This document shows, one piece after another, positions 31,549 to 42,430 of a stretch of 64,000 bases of DNA. The first letter of the stretch is position 1; each line of letters begins with the position of its first letter. The stretch covers positions 97,501 to 161,500 of the forward strand of contig CAJNDS010001358.1 in assembly GCA_905221605.1 (NCBI GenBank), given 5' to 3'. The notes beneath the pieces were generated by a model that saw only the letters and a program-made list of their open reading frames with translations, did not search any database and was not told the DNA's origin. A program made the translations under genes and the position numbers. The stretch comes from Symbiodinium natans. Lineage: Eukaryota > Sar > Dinophyceae > Suessiales > Symbiodiniaceae.

Positions 31549-33170
31549 TTAACACCCTAAAACCCACCTTTTTTGCCTTGCATCTCGGGCATCGAGGCTC
31601 CTAAGCTTTAGATCTTGTACCCCATGCCGAGACATGTGATACTGAGGTATTCAGGTATGCTTCCCGTGATTTCAGGGGAGAGGGGTGTGTCAAGGAAACC
31701 CTGCACCGGCCTTCTTCAATGTTTGGTACCCTCCCCTCTTTCAACCTGTTAAGACACCTGGCCGCCTGCTGACGTCTTTGTGAAGCAGAATGCCGCAAGG
31801 TCGATTCCCTAAGCACCCATTCCCAAAAACTCTGATCCGCAAGCCCCAAACCGCGCCTATATTGAACAACCCGGAACGAAACCATCAAACAGAACACCTC
31901 AAGTATCCTCTTGTATGCCTAACTACCACGCGCCGGAACTGTGCACCAAGGACCGTGCCAGGACATTGATGAAGGAGGGCAGGTGCACATGTCGATTCAG
32001 GCCACCTCACTTGCGGAGCTTTGGGCTTTATGACCCGAAACCCAAAACCCAAAACCCTAAACCCTAAACCCTAAACCCCAACCCCGTTCATCGCGCCTTT
32101 AGCAACCCTGTGGTTAACCAGACGGGCTATCGGGCTTGGCCTTGGTGGGGCTGCGGGGCCTTGGGGCTTCCAAGGAGTCTTGGGGGGGGGCTTTGGGAGG
32201 GCTTCTAAGGGGGGTTCTCAGGGGGGGGCTTCTGGGGGGCTGCGGGGTTTGTGCCCCTTTCTGCTCACCAAGGCGTTGGCCACTGTAGAGCAGCTGAGGC
32301 GAAGTATTCGACGTCATGACCTCATCTTGGCATCTTTGATTGGCACAGGAGTCCTGAACTAGCCCTTACAAGCACTACAGTCTCCATGCAAGACTGGTGA
32401 TACCGGGGAAAAGTAAACACATTGGAGTTCTGAACCTGAAATCCGAAACCCTAAGCCCTGATCCCAACCCATGGGGGTGCGGGGCCCGAGGGGGGGAGAA
32501 GCATTCTTGGATGACGAAGATGCCAAGGCCTGTTGGCTTCTTCATTCCACCCCAGCTGCTTTCGCAGGGGTCCAAGGCCCTCCATTCCCACTCTTAGGAC
32601 CACGGGTTTGGTTGGTTTCGGGGTTTGCGGGTTCAGGTTTTGAGGGTGCAGAGCACCGCATCGTTCAGGGTCTCTTCGAGGTGCTTGCCTTCTGCCTATG
32701 CAAGCCCCGAGCCACGGGTGCTCCAAGGCAGGCACGACAGTCACGCCCCGCAAGAAGAGGACCTCCCAAGCTTACAACGTAAGTGATTTACATGTCGAGC
32801 ATTTAGGAGAAGCTCGTGTGCACATGGCCCACGGCCCAAAGCCTCAAACAGCCGCGGCAAAATCGCAGCGTCCTGACGCAGTTTGATTCACGGGCAGAGC
32901 TGAGGAAAGCGGACAGCACTTGGAGGTTCAGGGTACTTAAAACCCAAATATCTTGTAAGCCCCTTGAGTACCCCAAAATAGGGTTATAATAGGGTTATAA
33001 GTGCAGTTATAATTGGGTTACTAAGTACTAAACCCTTATAAACACTTGTAACCCTAAAACCCTAAACGCTCATGCTTCCTGGATGTCGGTGATCTGGAAC
33101 TCATCGAAGCATAGCACGTCAATGTCGTCAGCCAGGGAATTCGCAGCCACCTCCCCGAAAACCCTGAAAC
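31549..33170. other. Unassigned sequence
   Basis: A minus-strand open frame (31897-31601) and G-rich sequence at 32180-32245 are visible, but I recognise no protein. A small CCCTAAA run lies at 32056-32078. 32950-33060 holds TTATAACC variants. Confidence 0.5.
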
Positions 33171-33395
33171 CCTAAACCCGAAACCCTAAACCCTGAACCC
33201 TAAACCCTAAACCCGAAACCCTAAACCCTAAACCCTAAACCCTAACCCTAAACCCCAAACCGGCGCAACAGACCTGAACCCTAGGTGAAGCCTTCCGGCG
33301 CTACGACTTCCTGGCTTCCTAATAGTTCTTGCAGGCGAGGTCGGAACCCCCAAGAGGTTTAGGGTTTAGGGTTTGGGGTTTAGGGTTCCGTTTCT
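33171..33395. repeat. Telomeric runs in both orientations
   Basis: CCCTAAA with CCCGAAA variants at 33168-33255 and a short TTTAGGG run at 33357-33385. Confidence 0.85.
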
Positions 33396-34420
33396 ATGCA
33401 TCTTCCGCTGGGTGGACAAATGGCGACGCCCCACTTCGGAAGTCAAAGGCTTTCAGCGTTTAGGCTTTAGGGTTTCAGGGCTTTCGGGTCTGGGGTGTAG
33501 GGAAAAGGCCACTGAGCCCTCAACCCTGAACCGCATGTAGTTTCATGGGCAGCTATAAAAATTGGGATAAGGATAAGCGTAGTGCTATACATAACTGCCT
33601 ACTTACAGCGCCACCTAACCACCAAAACAGATGACCCTGAGTTTTCTGTTAGCTTGCCTGTAAACCCTAAACCCCAAGCCCTAAGCCTAAACCACAATTC
33701 ACCTGTGAAAGGGTTTAGGTAGTTCCTCCAACTTCTGAACCCCTCTTCGGGGGCCTCCACAGGCCGTTCTTGCTGGATTTGATGTATCTGCCGGTGCAGA
33801 CCTGGGGTTTAGGGTTTAGGACTTCGGGTCCAGGAGTTTAGGGTCTACAGGGGTTGAGGTTTAGGGTCCAGGGTTTAGGGTTTCGAGCTTGGGGTTTTGG
33901 GTCTAACTAGAGGTCATGGGCTGCGCAGAGCTGCGGGAACATGCGTGAACGGAGCCTCTGACGCAGTCACTGCCAGCAAACTTCAAAGTAGGCTTACTTG
34001 AAGGTTTGTAGGTAGTATCGGGTAGTTGCACCCTAAACACTAAACCCTAAACCCTGAATAACATCTTACAGAGGTTGCAGGCTAGACGGCTCAAGGTACT
34101 TGGGGTGCCTTCATGTCGGATATAGGATTTAGGCTTTAGAGCGAAATCCTTTGCAAAAGCCCCGCAACCACTCTTGGGGTTTAGGGCTTAGGGTTTAGGG
34201 CTTAGGGTTTAGGGTTACATGCCCCCCCCCCCCCCCCGAACCCGAAGCATACTCAGAGGGCTCTTCGCCCTGAGTCCACACATAGGTGCCTTTTCATGGC
34301 AGGCTTCCTTGAGAGGCCGAAGCCCTGCCAGGCCCTGAATCGCCAGGAGGATCATGAAGCGGATTCCAGCCAACGTTTCCCAGAATCGAGGTCCATCCTA
34401 TTCTGAAAGGTTGTGATCCT
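33396..34420. other. Unassigned sequence
   Basis: Short TTTAGGG remnants (33806-33890, 34176-34215) and a C-homopolymer at 34223-34237. No gene is recognised. Confidence 0.5.
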
Positions 34421-34536
34421 TAGCTTTGCTGCACTTAGGAGGGTAGTAAAAAATCGAACGTTTAGCTGCCCCATTAAGAAACCCAATAAGCCCAAAAAGG
34501 CTAAGGATGTAAAGTTACAGTAAAGCACCACAATGT
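34421..34536. mobile_element. Family D repeat copy 1
   Basis: About 115 bp shared with 41393-41511, 53217-53339 and 59085-59200: GCTGCACTTAGGAGGGTAGT, a CGTTTAGCTGCC block, CCCAAAAAGGCTAAGGAT and TAAAGTTACAGTAAAGC. No strong terminal inverted repeat is visible, unlike the other families. Confidence 0.85.
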
Positions 34537-34680
34537 TAGATGCTGCCGGAAACTCCGCTAGGTTGGCCGGCCCCTTAACCCCACAGAGGATCCTCTTCCA
34601 CCACAAGAAGGGCAACATGTAGAAATCTTCCCCAACCCTACCTTGCCCAGACACGGGCAGCCGAAAACTTATACAGATGT

Positions 34681-34722
34681 TCTCATCCCTATTAAGGATC
34701 GTTTCAAGGGGAACATCCCAAA
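34681..34722. mobile_element. Right half of a family B element
   Basis: CCCTATTAAGGAT and AAGGGGAACATCCCAAAG match the right arm of family B. The left arm is missing or too decayed. Confidence 0.5.
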
Positions 34723-34743
34723 GAAACACCAACCATGGGGTTC

Positions 34744-34872
34744 CCCTACTACCCCCCTCTATCCTTCCTAGGCTCCCCTCATGAAATTAAGGCTATTTAG
34801 GGATGATTAAGCCTAAAAACGGTTATTTAAGGGAGGAACCTAGGGGGGGTAGTATAGAGGGGGGTAGTAGGG
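34744..34872. mobile_element. Short TIR element, family K
   Basis: The left end CCCTACTACCCCCCTCTAT is matched in inverted orientation by the right end, with a second inverted pair CCTAGG further in. It is about 129 bp, has no coding sequence, and occurs once in this window. Confidence 0.8.
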
Positions 34873-34949
34873 CCAAAGTTCTGGCTCCCGGGGCCACGGG
34901 CCCATCATGAACTCGTAGAAGTGCCTCCTCAGCGTCCTCAGCCCGGCCT

Positions 34950-35612
34950 GTCGGTTTAGGGGTTTGGGGTTTAGGGTTTGGGGTTTAGGGTTTAGGGTTT
35001 AGGGTTTGGGGTTTAGGGTTTAGGGTTTAGGGTTTGGGGTTTAGGGTTTAGGGTTTGGGGTTTAGGGTTTAGGGTAAGCTCCCCTCATGTCGGATGTCGG
35101 GTTCAGGGCTTCGAGGTTTCCTAACTTTAGGGCCTTGCCCTGTAAGGGACAACATTGTCGAGGTAAACCCTAAACCTGACAGGTTCAGGCCAGAAGGCCC
35201 CGCGTGCATGGTCGTAGAAGAGGTCCATAAGCCTCGGCTTTTGTGGGTGTCTAGCGCTTTAGAGCTTTATGGTTTGTTGATTTACTGCTATCCGTAAGAG
35301 CCTTCACCCACCTAGACCCCAAGCCCTCAACCCTACACCCAGCTCATACACTGACAGGTTCCCCTTCCAGACCCAAGAGTACCCTAGACATAAGAAAGGG
35401 TGCCCGTGTTGGTTTAAAGGGCTTTAGAAAGGAACCTGAACCTGTAAAGGAGAGGCTGGGTCCTGGCCCTAAACCCTAAACTCTAAAAGCGCCTGAACCC
35501 CCAAACCCTAAACAAAAAGGCAAGCCCGGGACCCTAAGTCAGGATTTAGGGTTTAGGGTTTAGGGTTTAGGGTTTAGGGTTTAGGGTTTAGGGTTTAGGG
35601 TTTAGGGTTTGG
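34950..35612. repeat. TTTAGGG/TTTGGGG arrays
   Basis: 34953-35075 alternates TTTAGGG and TTTGGGG. 35545-35610 is a regular TTTAGGG run. The unique sequence between has no recognisable gene. Confidence 0.9.
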
Positions 35613-35689
35613 AGGCTGCAGGACCGCCTCCTCTTTCCTCTATTGATGCCCGCATGTACCGTTCAACAACTCCCACTGTGGTTCAGGGT

Positions 35690-36088
35690 TTAGGGTTTCA
35701 GGAACCCTGAACCCTGAACCCTGAACCCTAAACCCCGAACCCTAAACCCTAAACCCTAAACCGGCACAACTGACGATGATAAAACATCTGCCCTGGGCAT
35801 TGTGGGTTTGGGCAGCGATGGAGGTTTCCTCTGCCCAGAGGTTACAAGAGATCGCACAACTTTCAAAACCCCATAAGACTTTCAACTCCCAGGGCGGAAT
35901 GCAGCTGAGGAGCATGGTCTTGCCTGTTCCGACGGGACCTGCCCATGACACATGGGTAGTTTGGGTTTAGGGTTTAGGGTTTAGGGTTTAGGGCTTAGGG
36001 CTTAGGGCTTAGGGCTTAGGGTTTAGGGTTTAGGGTTTAGGGTTTAGGGTTTAGGGTTTAGGGTTTAGGGTTTAGGGTTTAGGGCTGA
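35690..36088. repeat. Telomeric arrays flanking a short unique block
   Basis: CCCTGAA/CCCTAAA at 35703-35761 and TTTAGGG/CTTAGGG at 35963-36086 lie on either side of about 200 bp of unique sequence. Confidence 0.9.
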
Positions 36089-36572
36089 GGGTTTAGGCTT
36101 CTCCGAACTCACCCGTTTGGGGGTTCTTTTTATAAGAGTGCCGTCATATATAGGACCCCAGAAAGCACTCTAAGTTAGAGAACTACCCACATGGTTAATG
36201 GCCCAGAATGGGGGTACCCCTTTTATACCCCAAACAGAAAACAATAGAATCCCCTTCAAAAAGGGACCACCAAAAAGGTTTTTGGAAACGCCCCACATGG
36301 AAGCCTAAAAGTCGCGGGGAACAATCTTTGAGACCCAGGGCCTGAAGCAAGGGGTGAAGGTCATGGCCATTGTAGCAGCGATAATGAACCCTCCACATGT
36401 TCACCTGTTGTAAGAGTTTCCATCAACATCCTCGTCCTTGCATGAACCCTAAACCCTAAACCCGAAACCTGGTAGCGGCGCCTTCGGCGCTTTTTTGTGT
36501 TAATAGTCTGTTGGTGGTGGCAGGTAGTGGTGGTGGTGCTGCTGCTGCTGCCGCCGCCGCCCAGGTTACGAG

Positions 36573-36682
36573 TGGTCCATGTACCTATGTAGTAAATACT
36601 TGGGCCTTAATAACTTAAAGCGGTTCCCACACAGTAGCTTTAGGGCCCAAGTAGATACTACATTCGGTACATGGGCCCTTAG
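36573..36682. mobile_element. Short TIR element, family A copy 2
   Basis: Left GGTCCATGTACCTATGTAGT and right ACTACATTCGGTACATGGGCC are inverted. TACTTGGGCC and GGGCCCAAGTA mark the inner ends of the arms. Confidence 0.8.
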
Positions 36683-37139
36683 GGGTAGCTATTCAGCTGC
36701 CTCTAGAAGTACAGAAGTGGTCTGCTTGCAAGCTGCCGCTCAGTGTCCCCATGCGAGGGTTGAGTGCTTTGGGAAGCCAAAAGCAGCTTGCAGAATGGTT
36801 TGGCGGAAGAAGCCAAGAAACTTGACAGACCCTGAGACCTCAGCCCTAAACCCGAAACCCTGAACCCTAACCTGAGCCCGAAAATCTAAAACCCAAGGCT
36901 CTAAGGGTTTGTGCAAGGCATAAGCGCGACAGAGGATTGTGTTTGACCCCCCCCCCCCCCCCCACCCCGCACCCTCCAATTAGGCCGAAGCCTTAAGCCC
37001 CAAGCCCTAAGCCCTCAGCCCAAAGGTCTAAACCCTAAACCCTAAACCCTCAACCACATTGCTTCGCCCCGGCCGTGCATGTAGACGGAGCTCTTCTGTG
37101 GCTTGCGCGGTGCTGCGGCTGGGCGAGATACGGCCTGCC

Positions 37140-37449
37140 GTTTAGGGTTTAGGGTTTAGGGTTTAGGGTTTGGGGTTTGGGGTTTGGGGTTTAGGGTTTA
37201 GGGTTTAGGGTTTAGGGTTTAGGGTTTAGGGTTTAGGGTTTAGGGTTTAGGGTTTAGGGTTTAGGGTTTAGGGTTTAGGGGTGAAAGTTCAGGGCCCACA
37301 CAAGAAGCTTGGAGTTCATTCTTTAGGGTGCTTCTCGGGTCTTAAGTACATGCTCTGAGACTCGTGTCCGGCCTGAACCCCTGACCCTTGAACCCCGAAA
37401 CCCTAAACCCTAAACCCTAAACCCTAAACCCTAAACCCTAAACCCTGAA
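37140..37449. repeat. Large TTTAGGG array and facing CCCTAAA array
   Basis: 37140-37280 holds about 20 TTTAGGG units with three TTTGGGG variants. 37397-37447 is CCCTAAA in the opposite orientation. Confidence 0.95.
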
Positions 37450-37865
37450 CCCTGAACCCTGGCGACCCTAAGTCTTGAACGTCTTGGCCGAAGTAAACAA
37501 CTGCCAGTAGGTGGGGCCCTTAGGGATATTTGGTAATTCCATTTTTGGGTTTAAGAGGATCATATTTAGGGTTAAGGTGTAGGGTTTAGGGTTTAGGGCT
37601 TAGGGTTTAGGGTTTAGCGTACTTTTCAGAGGGTTTTAGGTTTTAAGGGCCATCCTAGACCTTATGTCCAGTGACTCCACACCCAACTGAAGACTCTTAG
37701 GAGAAGAGCCGAACATGTCCAGGTGATAATCAGACGAAAGCAACGTAAGGCCTACACCTCAAGCCCTCAGGCTGTCTGAAACCCGAGCCCCAGGCGACAC
37801 CTTTGAGCACGAGGTGGCAAGCAGAAGTCTTAGTCTGCAGGTTTAGGGTTTAGGGTTTAGGGCGA

Positions 37866-38255
37866 ATGCTTCACAGCATGCAACTACAGAAAAAGCTCCA
37901 GCGGAGGAAGGCTGCTGTTGGCTGCCAGGTTCCGCTGAAGGAAAGAGAAATGATCAAGATTGCCATAGAACCCTATATCAATATAAATAAATATATATAT
38001 ATATATACATATACCTTGCATAGTAGCCCCCTACATAACCTCCAAAGAAAACCCCTAGGGTCCCTTACAAGGGCCCCTCCTTTAGTTATCGAGGCAGAGG
38101 TCTCACATCATGATGCGATGGCAGAGGCAAGAGACAAGTGCCTGGGCATCGCTCACTGTGCGGCCTGCTCTTGGTTGCGGGCTTTGAACCCAACGCGAGC
38201 CCCCAACACTCTCCATAAAGATGGCAAGAAGGAATGCAAGCTCATACGTGGATAG
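37866..38255 (+). CDS. Candidate short host gene, two exons
   Basis: A low-confidence gene. An ATG near 37869 opens about 34 codons of basic, protein-like sequence (QLQKKLQRRKAAV, then KEREMIKIAIE). An AT-microsatellite and the family J repeat follow (about 37972-38088), then a second protein-like stretch (EARDKCLGIAHCAACSWLR) to a TAG at 38253. The frame also stays open through the intervening DNA, but there it reads as Tyr/Ile repeats, so an intron ending at TTTAG near 38088 is more likely. No domain is recognised. It lies tail-to-tail with the membrane-protein gene. Confidence 0.3.
   Translation: MLHSMQLQKKLQRRKAAVGCQVPLKEREMIKIAIEPYININKYIYIYTYTLHSSPLHNLQRKPLGSLTRAPPLVIEAEVSHHDAMAEARDKCLGIAHCAACSWLRALNPTRAPNTLHKDGKKECKLIRG
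38056..38088. repeat. Family J repeat copy 1
   Basis: ACCCCTAGGGTCCCTTACAA followed by a GGGCCCCTCCTTTAGT block closely matches 61215-61247. A further upstream match (AGTAGCCCCCTACATAACC) is interrupted by CCCTAAA-like units in the second copy. Confidence 0.65.
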
Positions 38256-38405
38256 TACGACGCTGTCTTCATGGAGGATGATGGTGGGGATGTGGTGCGC
38301 TCGATGAAAACCGGTTCAACTGGCTGTACACCTGCACAGTTATAAAGCCTCAAGGAGTGACCTCGGCCCCCCTTGAATCAAAGCTACTCTCATGCCATTG
38401 AAACA

Positions 38406-40253
38406 TCAAGCTGAAGGGCCATCTGCCCAGAAAGCCACGGCATGTATGAATCGGTTCAGCTGGTTTTCAATGTGCACCCTCTGCGCCTCGGGCAGGGCCT
38501 GGTAGCGCAGTGCTGAGAAGAACACCGCACTGAAGGCAAGGGACTGCAAGCGGAAAAGTAAGGAAGTAGTGACTTTGCCTCCCCGAACGAAGATGCCGGC
38601 ATCGCTGGCCTCCATGTAGCTGACGAACAGTCGATGCTCCGGGCGCATGTGACTGGGCAGGCACGCTTGCAAAGAGTTGACGAAGGAAGCTGCCGCTTCG
38701 CACTTTGCTGTTGCTGACGAAGCACTCCTGATCACGTGGGCCGCAAGGAAGAAGTTTGTAGCCTTGGTACCCCAGTAACCATATGATAGTAAGGGCACCC
38801 CCCCCCTTTTTGCTTCTAAGGGAACCTTAAACCAAAAAAACAGGGAAAAGGGTACCACCGGGGTGCCAAGTGGCGCTGGCGATCAGTTGCGGAAGCAGCC
38901 AGTCTGTACTGCCAGCGGGGAACTCCTCAGCGGGGAACTCCTCAGCGGGTAGAAAGATCTCCAGCATGGGCGCGACCGCGCTGGACAATGCCGTGCCGCA
39001 CATCACCAAGTACCTGCTGCCGCCCCCCCTCCCCCCCCCACACAAGGTATCCTGCCACCAATGAGCCTATACTATACCAAGCTTGACTTTAAAATACCCT
39101 AAACCCTAAACCCTAAACCCTGCTAGCAGCTAGAAAGCCATGCTCCAGGCACACCAAGGAGCACCACATCCCCCTCCTCGGCGATCTGCCCGGCGAAGGC
39201 CGTAACGCCGAACCATTGGGTGTATGTTGCGTCCACCGCGGTAGGGAACTGGGCGCAGCTGCGGCAGAATGTATCCACCAGAGCCTTCAGCAGATGGTTC
39301 AAGCGCAGGAGCCATAGAGCCCATGAGGCACGGTACAGGGCTTGTTGGCACGGCAATAGGAAGACTTGCCAAGTCATCTGGCCACCAGACATTGACACAA
39401 GTCGAACCTTCGCAAAGTGGCAAGTCAGCCAGCTGGCGCAGCATGCCAGGACCACAGCCACGTCGCACTTGATGCTCGCGTGTGCAGCTGAACCAAAGCT
39501 TTGTGATTTCATGGCCTTCATCACATGGGCGTTCAACTGTTGAAAGCTCTTGCTGCTGCTTTTTCCAAGCAAAAGCCCCATGAAAGCTGTGGCCTCCAAA
39601 ACCCGAAACCAACAGCTGCCCATCTGCCATCCAGTTTCGGTGGCGGTGAATGCGGTAAACACGCATGCACCCCATGCCATGGTGCCCATGAGCACTGCGC
39701 TGTAGCGTACGGCCTTTTGCAACCACGGGGAAGGTGCGTCGTGCAGAACCACGCCAAGCGGGAGCAGCAAGACAGCGCTGAGCACGGTGGTGACTGTCTG
39801 GCAACAGGTGTGCTGACGCTGGCACGGGTCTTCGTGGATGCGGTCGTTCGGGAAAACCTTGGAAGCCATCTTTGCAAGAACGCCCTTCTGGATGGCGGAC
39901 TTCATCGATTGCATCGAGGGGTTGTGCCCGACAGCTTTTGCAGACTCGAGCACATCATCCGTCCACGCCTTTCCCACGTCTTGCGGCGGAGCTTCCGGAT
40001 CCGGCACGATGCCATCATGATCTCTGCTGGGGTTCTCAGCTCTATTCTCCGCCGCTTGCTCCGCGGGCTCCATGCGCTCCGCGGGCTCCATGCGCTCCAT
40101 GGCCTGCTCCCGCTGCTGCTGCCGGAGCTCTTCGAGGGTGGTTGTGCTTGCCACGCGATAATAGTTGCTGCTGCCAGAGATTGACCTCGGAGCACCGTTG
40201 GGCAACTCCACCTGCACTTGCTGAGGAGGAACTGGAGAAGGGAGGCCTTCCAT
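38406..40253 (-). CDS. Multipass membrane protein, three exons
   Basis: A host gene of unknown function. Proposed exons are 40253-39151, 39013-38875 and 38762-38406. Together they give 533 codons including TGA, and the phases match. The start ATG at 40253 is the first ATG after an upstream in-frame TAG. The N-terminus is hydrophilic, with a coiled-coil-like LEELRQQQREQAMERM and a duplicated RMEPAE. Hydrophobic stretches follow: TVLSAVLLLPLGVVL, AVLMGTMAWGACVFTAF, DVAVVLACCASWLTC, a long amphipathic SWALWLLRLNHLLKAL, YLVMCGTALSSAVAPM and LQSLAFSAVFFSAL, so six to eight membrane segments are likely. Exon 2 carries a tandem in-frame duplication (AEEFP). I recognise no family. Intron 2 is the TIR element E1, with GC-AG borders. 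Intron 1 is also GC-AG in this model, and its borders are the less certain part. The first exon may have further coding sequence upstream. Confidence 0.75.
38763..38870 (-). mobile_element. Family E element E1, a candidate introner
   Basis: A 108-bp element with inverted ends CTTGGCACCCC and GGGGTACCAAG, flanked by the near-identical 4-bp copies GCCA (38874-38871) and GCTA (38762-38759) on the coding strand. Removing 38874-38763, from the first GCCA through the element end, gives a 112-nt phase-0 intron that starts GC and ends AG and rejoins the exons in frame. The target duplication supplies the donor and the element end supplies the acceptor. Confidence 0.8.
39014..39150 (-). other. Intron 1 of the membrane-protein gene
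   Basis: Proposed GC-AG intron of 137 nt in phase 2. It reads GT|GCCTGG at the donor and GCAGCAG|GTAC at the acceptor. It contains CCCTAAA units (39097-39121) and G/C homopolymers. Exon 1 meets a stop if read further, which supports an intron, but other donors nearby are possible. Confidence 0.5.
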
Positions 40254-40375
40254 GGCACCTCTGTGCGGTGGGGCTTCGGTGGAGCTGGCAGCTAGACTTG
40301 TCGCTGGCTCGGAGGCAACACACAGAAATGCCCTGCGCGCCAACTAAACCCGAAAAATGGGCCTATGAGCCCTTA

Positions 40376-40517
40376 CGTGGTAGCCCAGAAACCATAGTAC
40401 AATAAGGGTACCCTTTTTTGTCGGGGGGGGGGGGGGGGGTTGCTTTACTTAAGGGAACCTCGAAGCCCCCCCACTCAAAAAAGGGGGCCAAGGGAAGGGC
40501 GCCACTGGGCTACCAAG
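40376..40517. mobile_element. Family E element E2
   Basis: 142 bp with ends C(G/T)TGGTAGCCCAG inverted and a perfect 4-bp duplication CTTA on both sides (40372-40375 and 40518-40521). It lies just upstream of the membrane-protein gene and has a G-homopolymer in its loop. No 147-nt or 146-nt removal restores both GC-AG borders and the original site. Confidence 0.9.
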
Positions 40518-40530
40518 CTTAAACCCAGTA

Positions 40531-40768
40531 GGGTTTAGGGTTTAGGGTTTAGGGTTTAGGGTTTAGGGTTTAGGGTTTAGGGTTTAGGGTTTAGGCCCAA
40601 AGACAATGCGGAGGTTAAGCTGGCCTGTGTAGGGGGCCTCTCCGCGGGAGCAGTGGAGATGGAGGCAGACGAAACCTGCCATGCTGACAAGCTGAGCTTC
40701 AGGGTTTAGGGTTTAGGGTTTAGGGTTTAGGGTTTAGGGTTTAGGGTTTAGGGTTAGGGTTTAGGGTT
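40531..40768. repeat. Two TTTAGGG arrays
   Basis: 40531-40595 and 40701-40768. The second is followed by about 190 bp with GGATCC-containing inverted segments and a G-homopolymer at 40869-40885. Confidence 0.92.
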
Positions 40769-41273
40769 TCAGGGCTCGGGGTTTCCCAGACCCTGAAGAG
40801 GATCCACAAGAAGCAGATCCCCTGAAGGGTTCCTAAGAATGACCTAATAGTAGTATAGGGTACTATTTGGGGGGGGGGGGGGGGGTTCGACTTTTTGGAT
40901 CCTCTCAGGGGTATAGGGACTTTCCAAACCCCCTTATAGTATCTCCAAAGGAAAGAAGATCATATTACTACAAGTAAGCGCCCGGGGTTTTCCGTTAATA
41001 TTATTGTTGCATCCAAACCAACTTTAAAAAAACAAGGCGCCCATTTGTTTACTTTGGGGCGCAGTGAATACAAAAATAAAATGATGAGCGGCCCAATAGG
41101 CCGCTAATGTAATCAGTTCACTTAGCTCAGTAAATATAATATTGGAGCGCCTGACATCAAGATGTAAAAGAGGTTTAGCTCATACTGCAATTGTCTACTT
41201 TCAGGCAGGTGGTCGGGCGCGTGCTGATGACAAAGAATCCCCAAAGTACAAACACAGTTGGGAAATCTAATTT

Positions 41274-41320
41274 AGGGTTTAGGGTTTAGGGTTTAGGGTT
41301 TAGGGTTCAGGGTTTAGGGT
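41274..41320. repeat. Short TTTAGGG array
   Basis: About six units. The preceding 40950-41270 is unique AT-richer sequence without a recognisable gene. Confidence 0.9.
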
Positions 41321-41392
41321 CCAAACCGCTGCCTGGCCGTCGGAGGTGGCTCCTGTCGCTCCTGACCCGCTGCCACCTGGAAACTGACCTAA

Positions 41393-41511
41393 TATACTTG
41401 GCTGCACTTAGGAGGGTAGTAAAAAACTAAACGTTTAGCTTCCTTGTTAAGAAACCCAACAAACCCAAAAAGGCTAAGGATCTAAAGTTACGGTAAAGCG
41501 CCACAAAGTAT
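41393..41511. mobile_element. Family D repeat copy 2
   Basis: Matches the copy at 34421 through ACTTGGCTGCACTTAGGAGG, a GTTAAGAAACCCAACAAACC block and GGTAAAGCGCCACAAAGT. Confidence 0.88.
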
Positions 41512-42360
41512 AGGGGCCCTAATAACTAGAATGGGGTTTTGGGGGGGGTGATTCTGGTACAATTGTATAAAGGGACCATAAGGGAATCATATTAGTAACT
41601 ATTCCGACCCCTATAGTAAGTTAAGCCTGAGGGTTTTTGGGTCCTTGACCCGTACGACATCAGGGTTTGAGGGTTTTCGAGCCCTTTCTTTCTGAAAGGG
41701 TTTTGGTTTGGGCTTCGGGCTTTCGGGCCTCGGGATATAGAGACCCAAGTCGTTGTGGTCCCTTTCTGTTGTTCCCAAACCAAAAGGAATATCTACAACC
41801 AGATACAATCAGGCCCGCAATGTCTTCCAGTATATAATGGACCCTGAACCCTAAACCCCTGAACCACATTGGAACGGCTCCCCAGTTGTCTAGGAAAGGA
41901 GGAATGCCCCAGAGGCCGTGGAGAACTAGAATGAGGTTCTGGGGGTAAGTAATTCTTCCGACCCTTACCGTAAGACTGGGCATCCCAGCATTTGGATTCT
42001 TCCTACTAGGGTAAATGGGGTCAGGGTCCAGGGTTTTCGGGTGCAGGGGCGTGCAGGGTCTGTCTTAGGAGTGCTAGGAGTTTGGAGCTTAGGGTTTTTG
42101 TTGGGTCTTGAAAGGGTGATGAGATTGGAGGCTTCCGGTTGGTTGGATTGTTTTGGTGTTACGTGGGTGTAGGTTGATGCTTGCCTGGCCTCCTGAGATA
42201 GAGGAGATGTTGGTTGCGTGTCACCGTCATCTCACAAAGCAACGGCTCCCTAAACTTTAAACCCTCAACCGTATGTACATGATGAACGAGCCTTCCAAGG
42301 CATTTAAAACTCAACAAATGTGCACCCTGCAATGTTGCAAGCAAACAAACCTGAAAGCCC
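41512..42360. other. Unassigned sequence with AGAATGGGG motifs
   Basis: Two related stretches (41513-41625 and 41923-41980) share ACTAGAATG and CCGACCC(C)TA and may be a further short-element family. No gene is recognised. Confidence 0.45.
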
Positions 42361-42430
42361 AAACCCTAAACCCTAAACCCTAAACCCTGAACCCCGAACC
42401 CTAAACCCTAAACCCTAAACCCTAAACCCC
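42361..42430. repeat. CCCTAAA array
   Basis: About nine units with two CCCCGAA variants. Confidence 0.92.

Noticed and set aside
36186-36297. CCCACATGG at both ends, possible 8-9-bp target duplication
   Set aside because: The enclosed sequence lacks clear inverted ends, and the related stretch near 56987 does not share the flank. Too weak to call an element.
40376-40521. Element E2 as an intron of the membrane-protein gene
   Set aside because: It has a perfect target duplication, but no removal that restores the empty site starts with GT, GC or GA and ends with AG. It lies upstream of the supported start codon.
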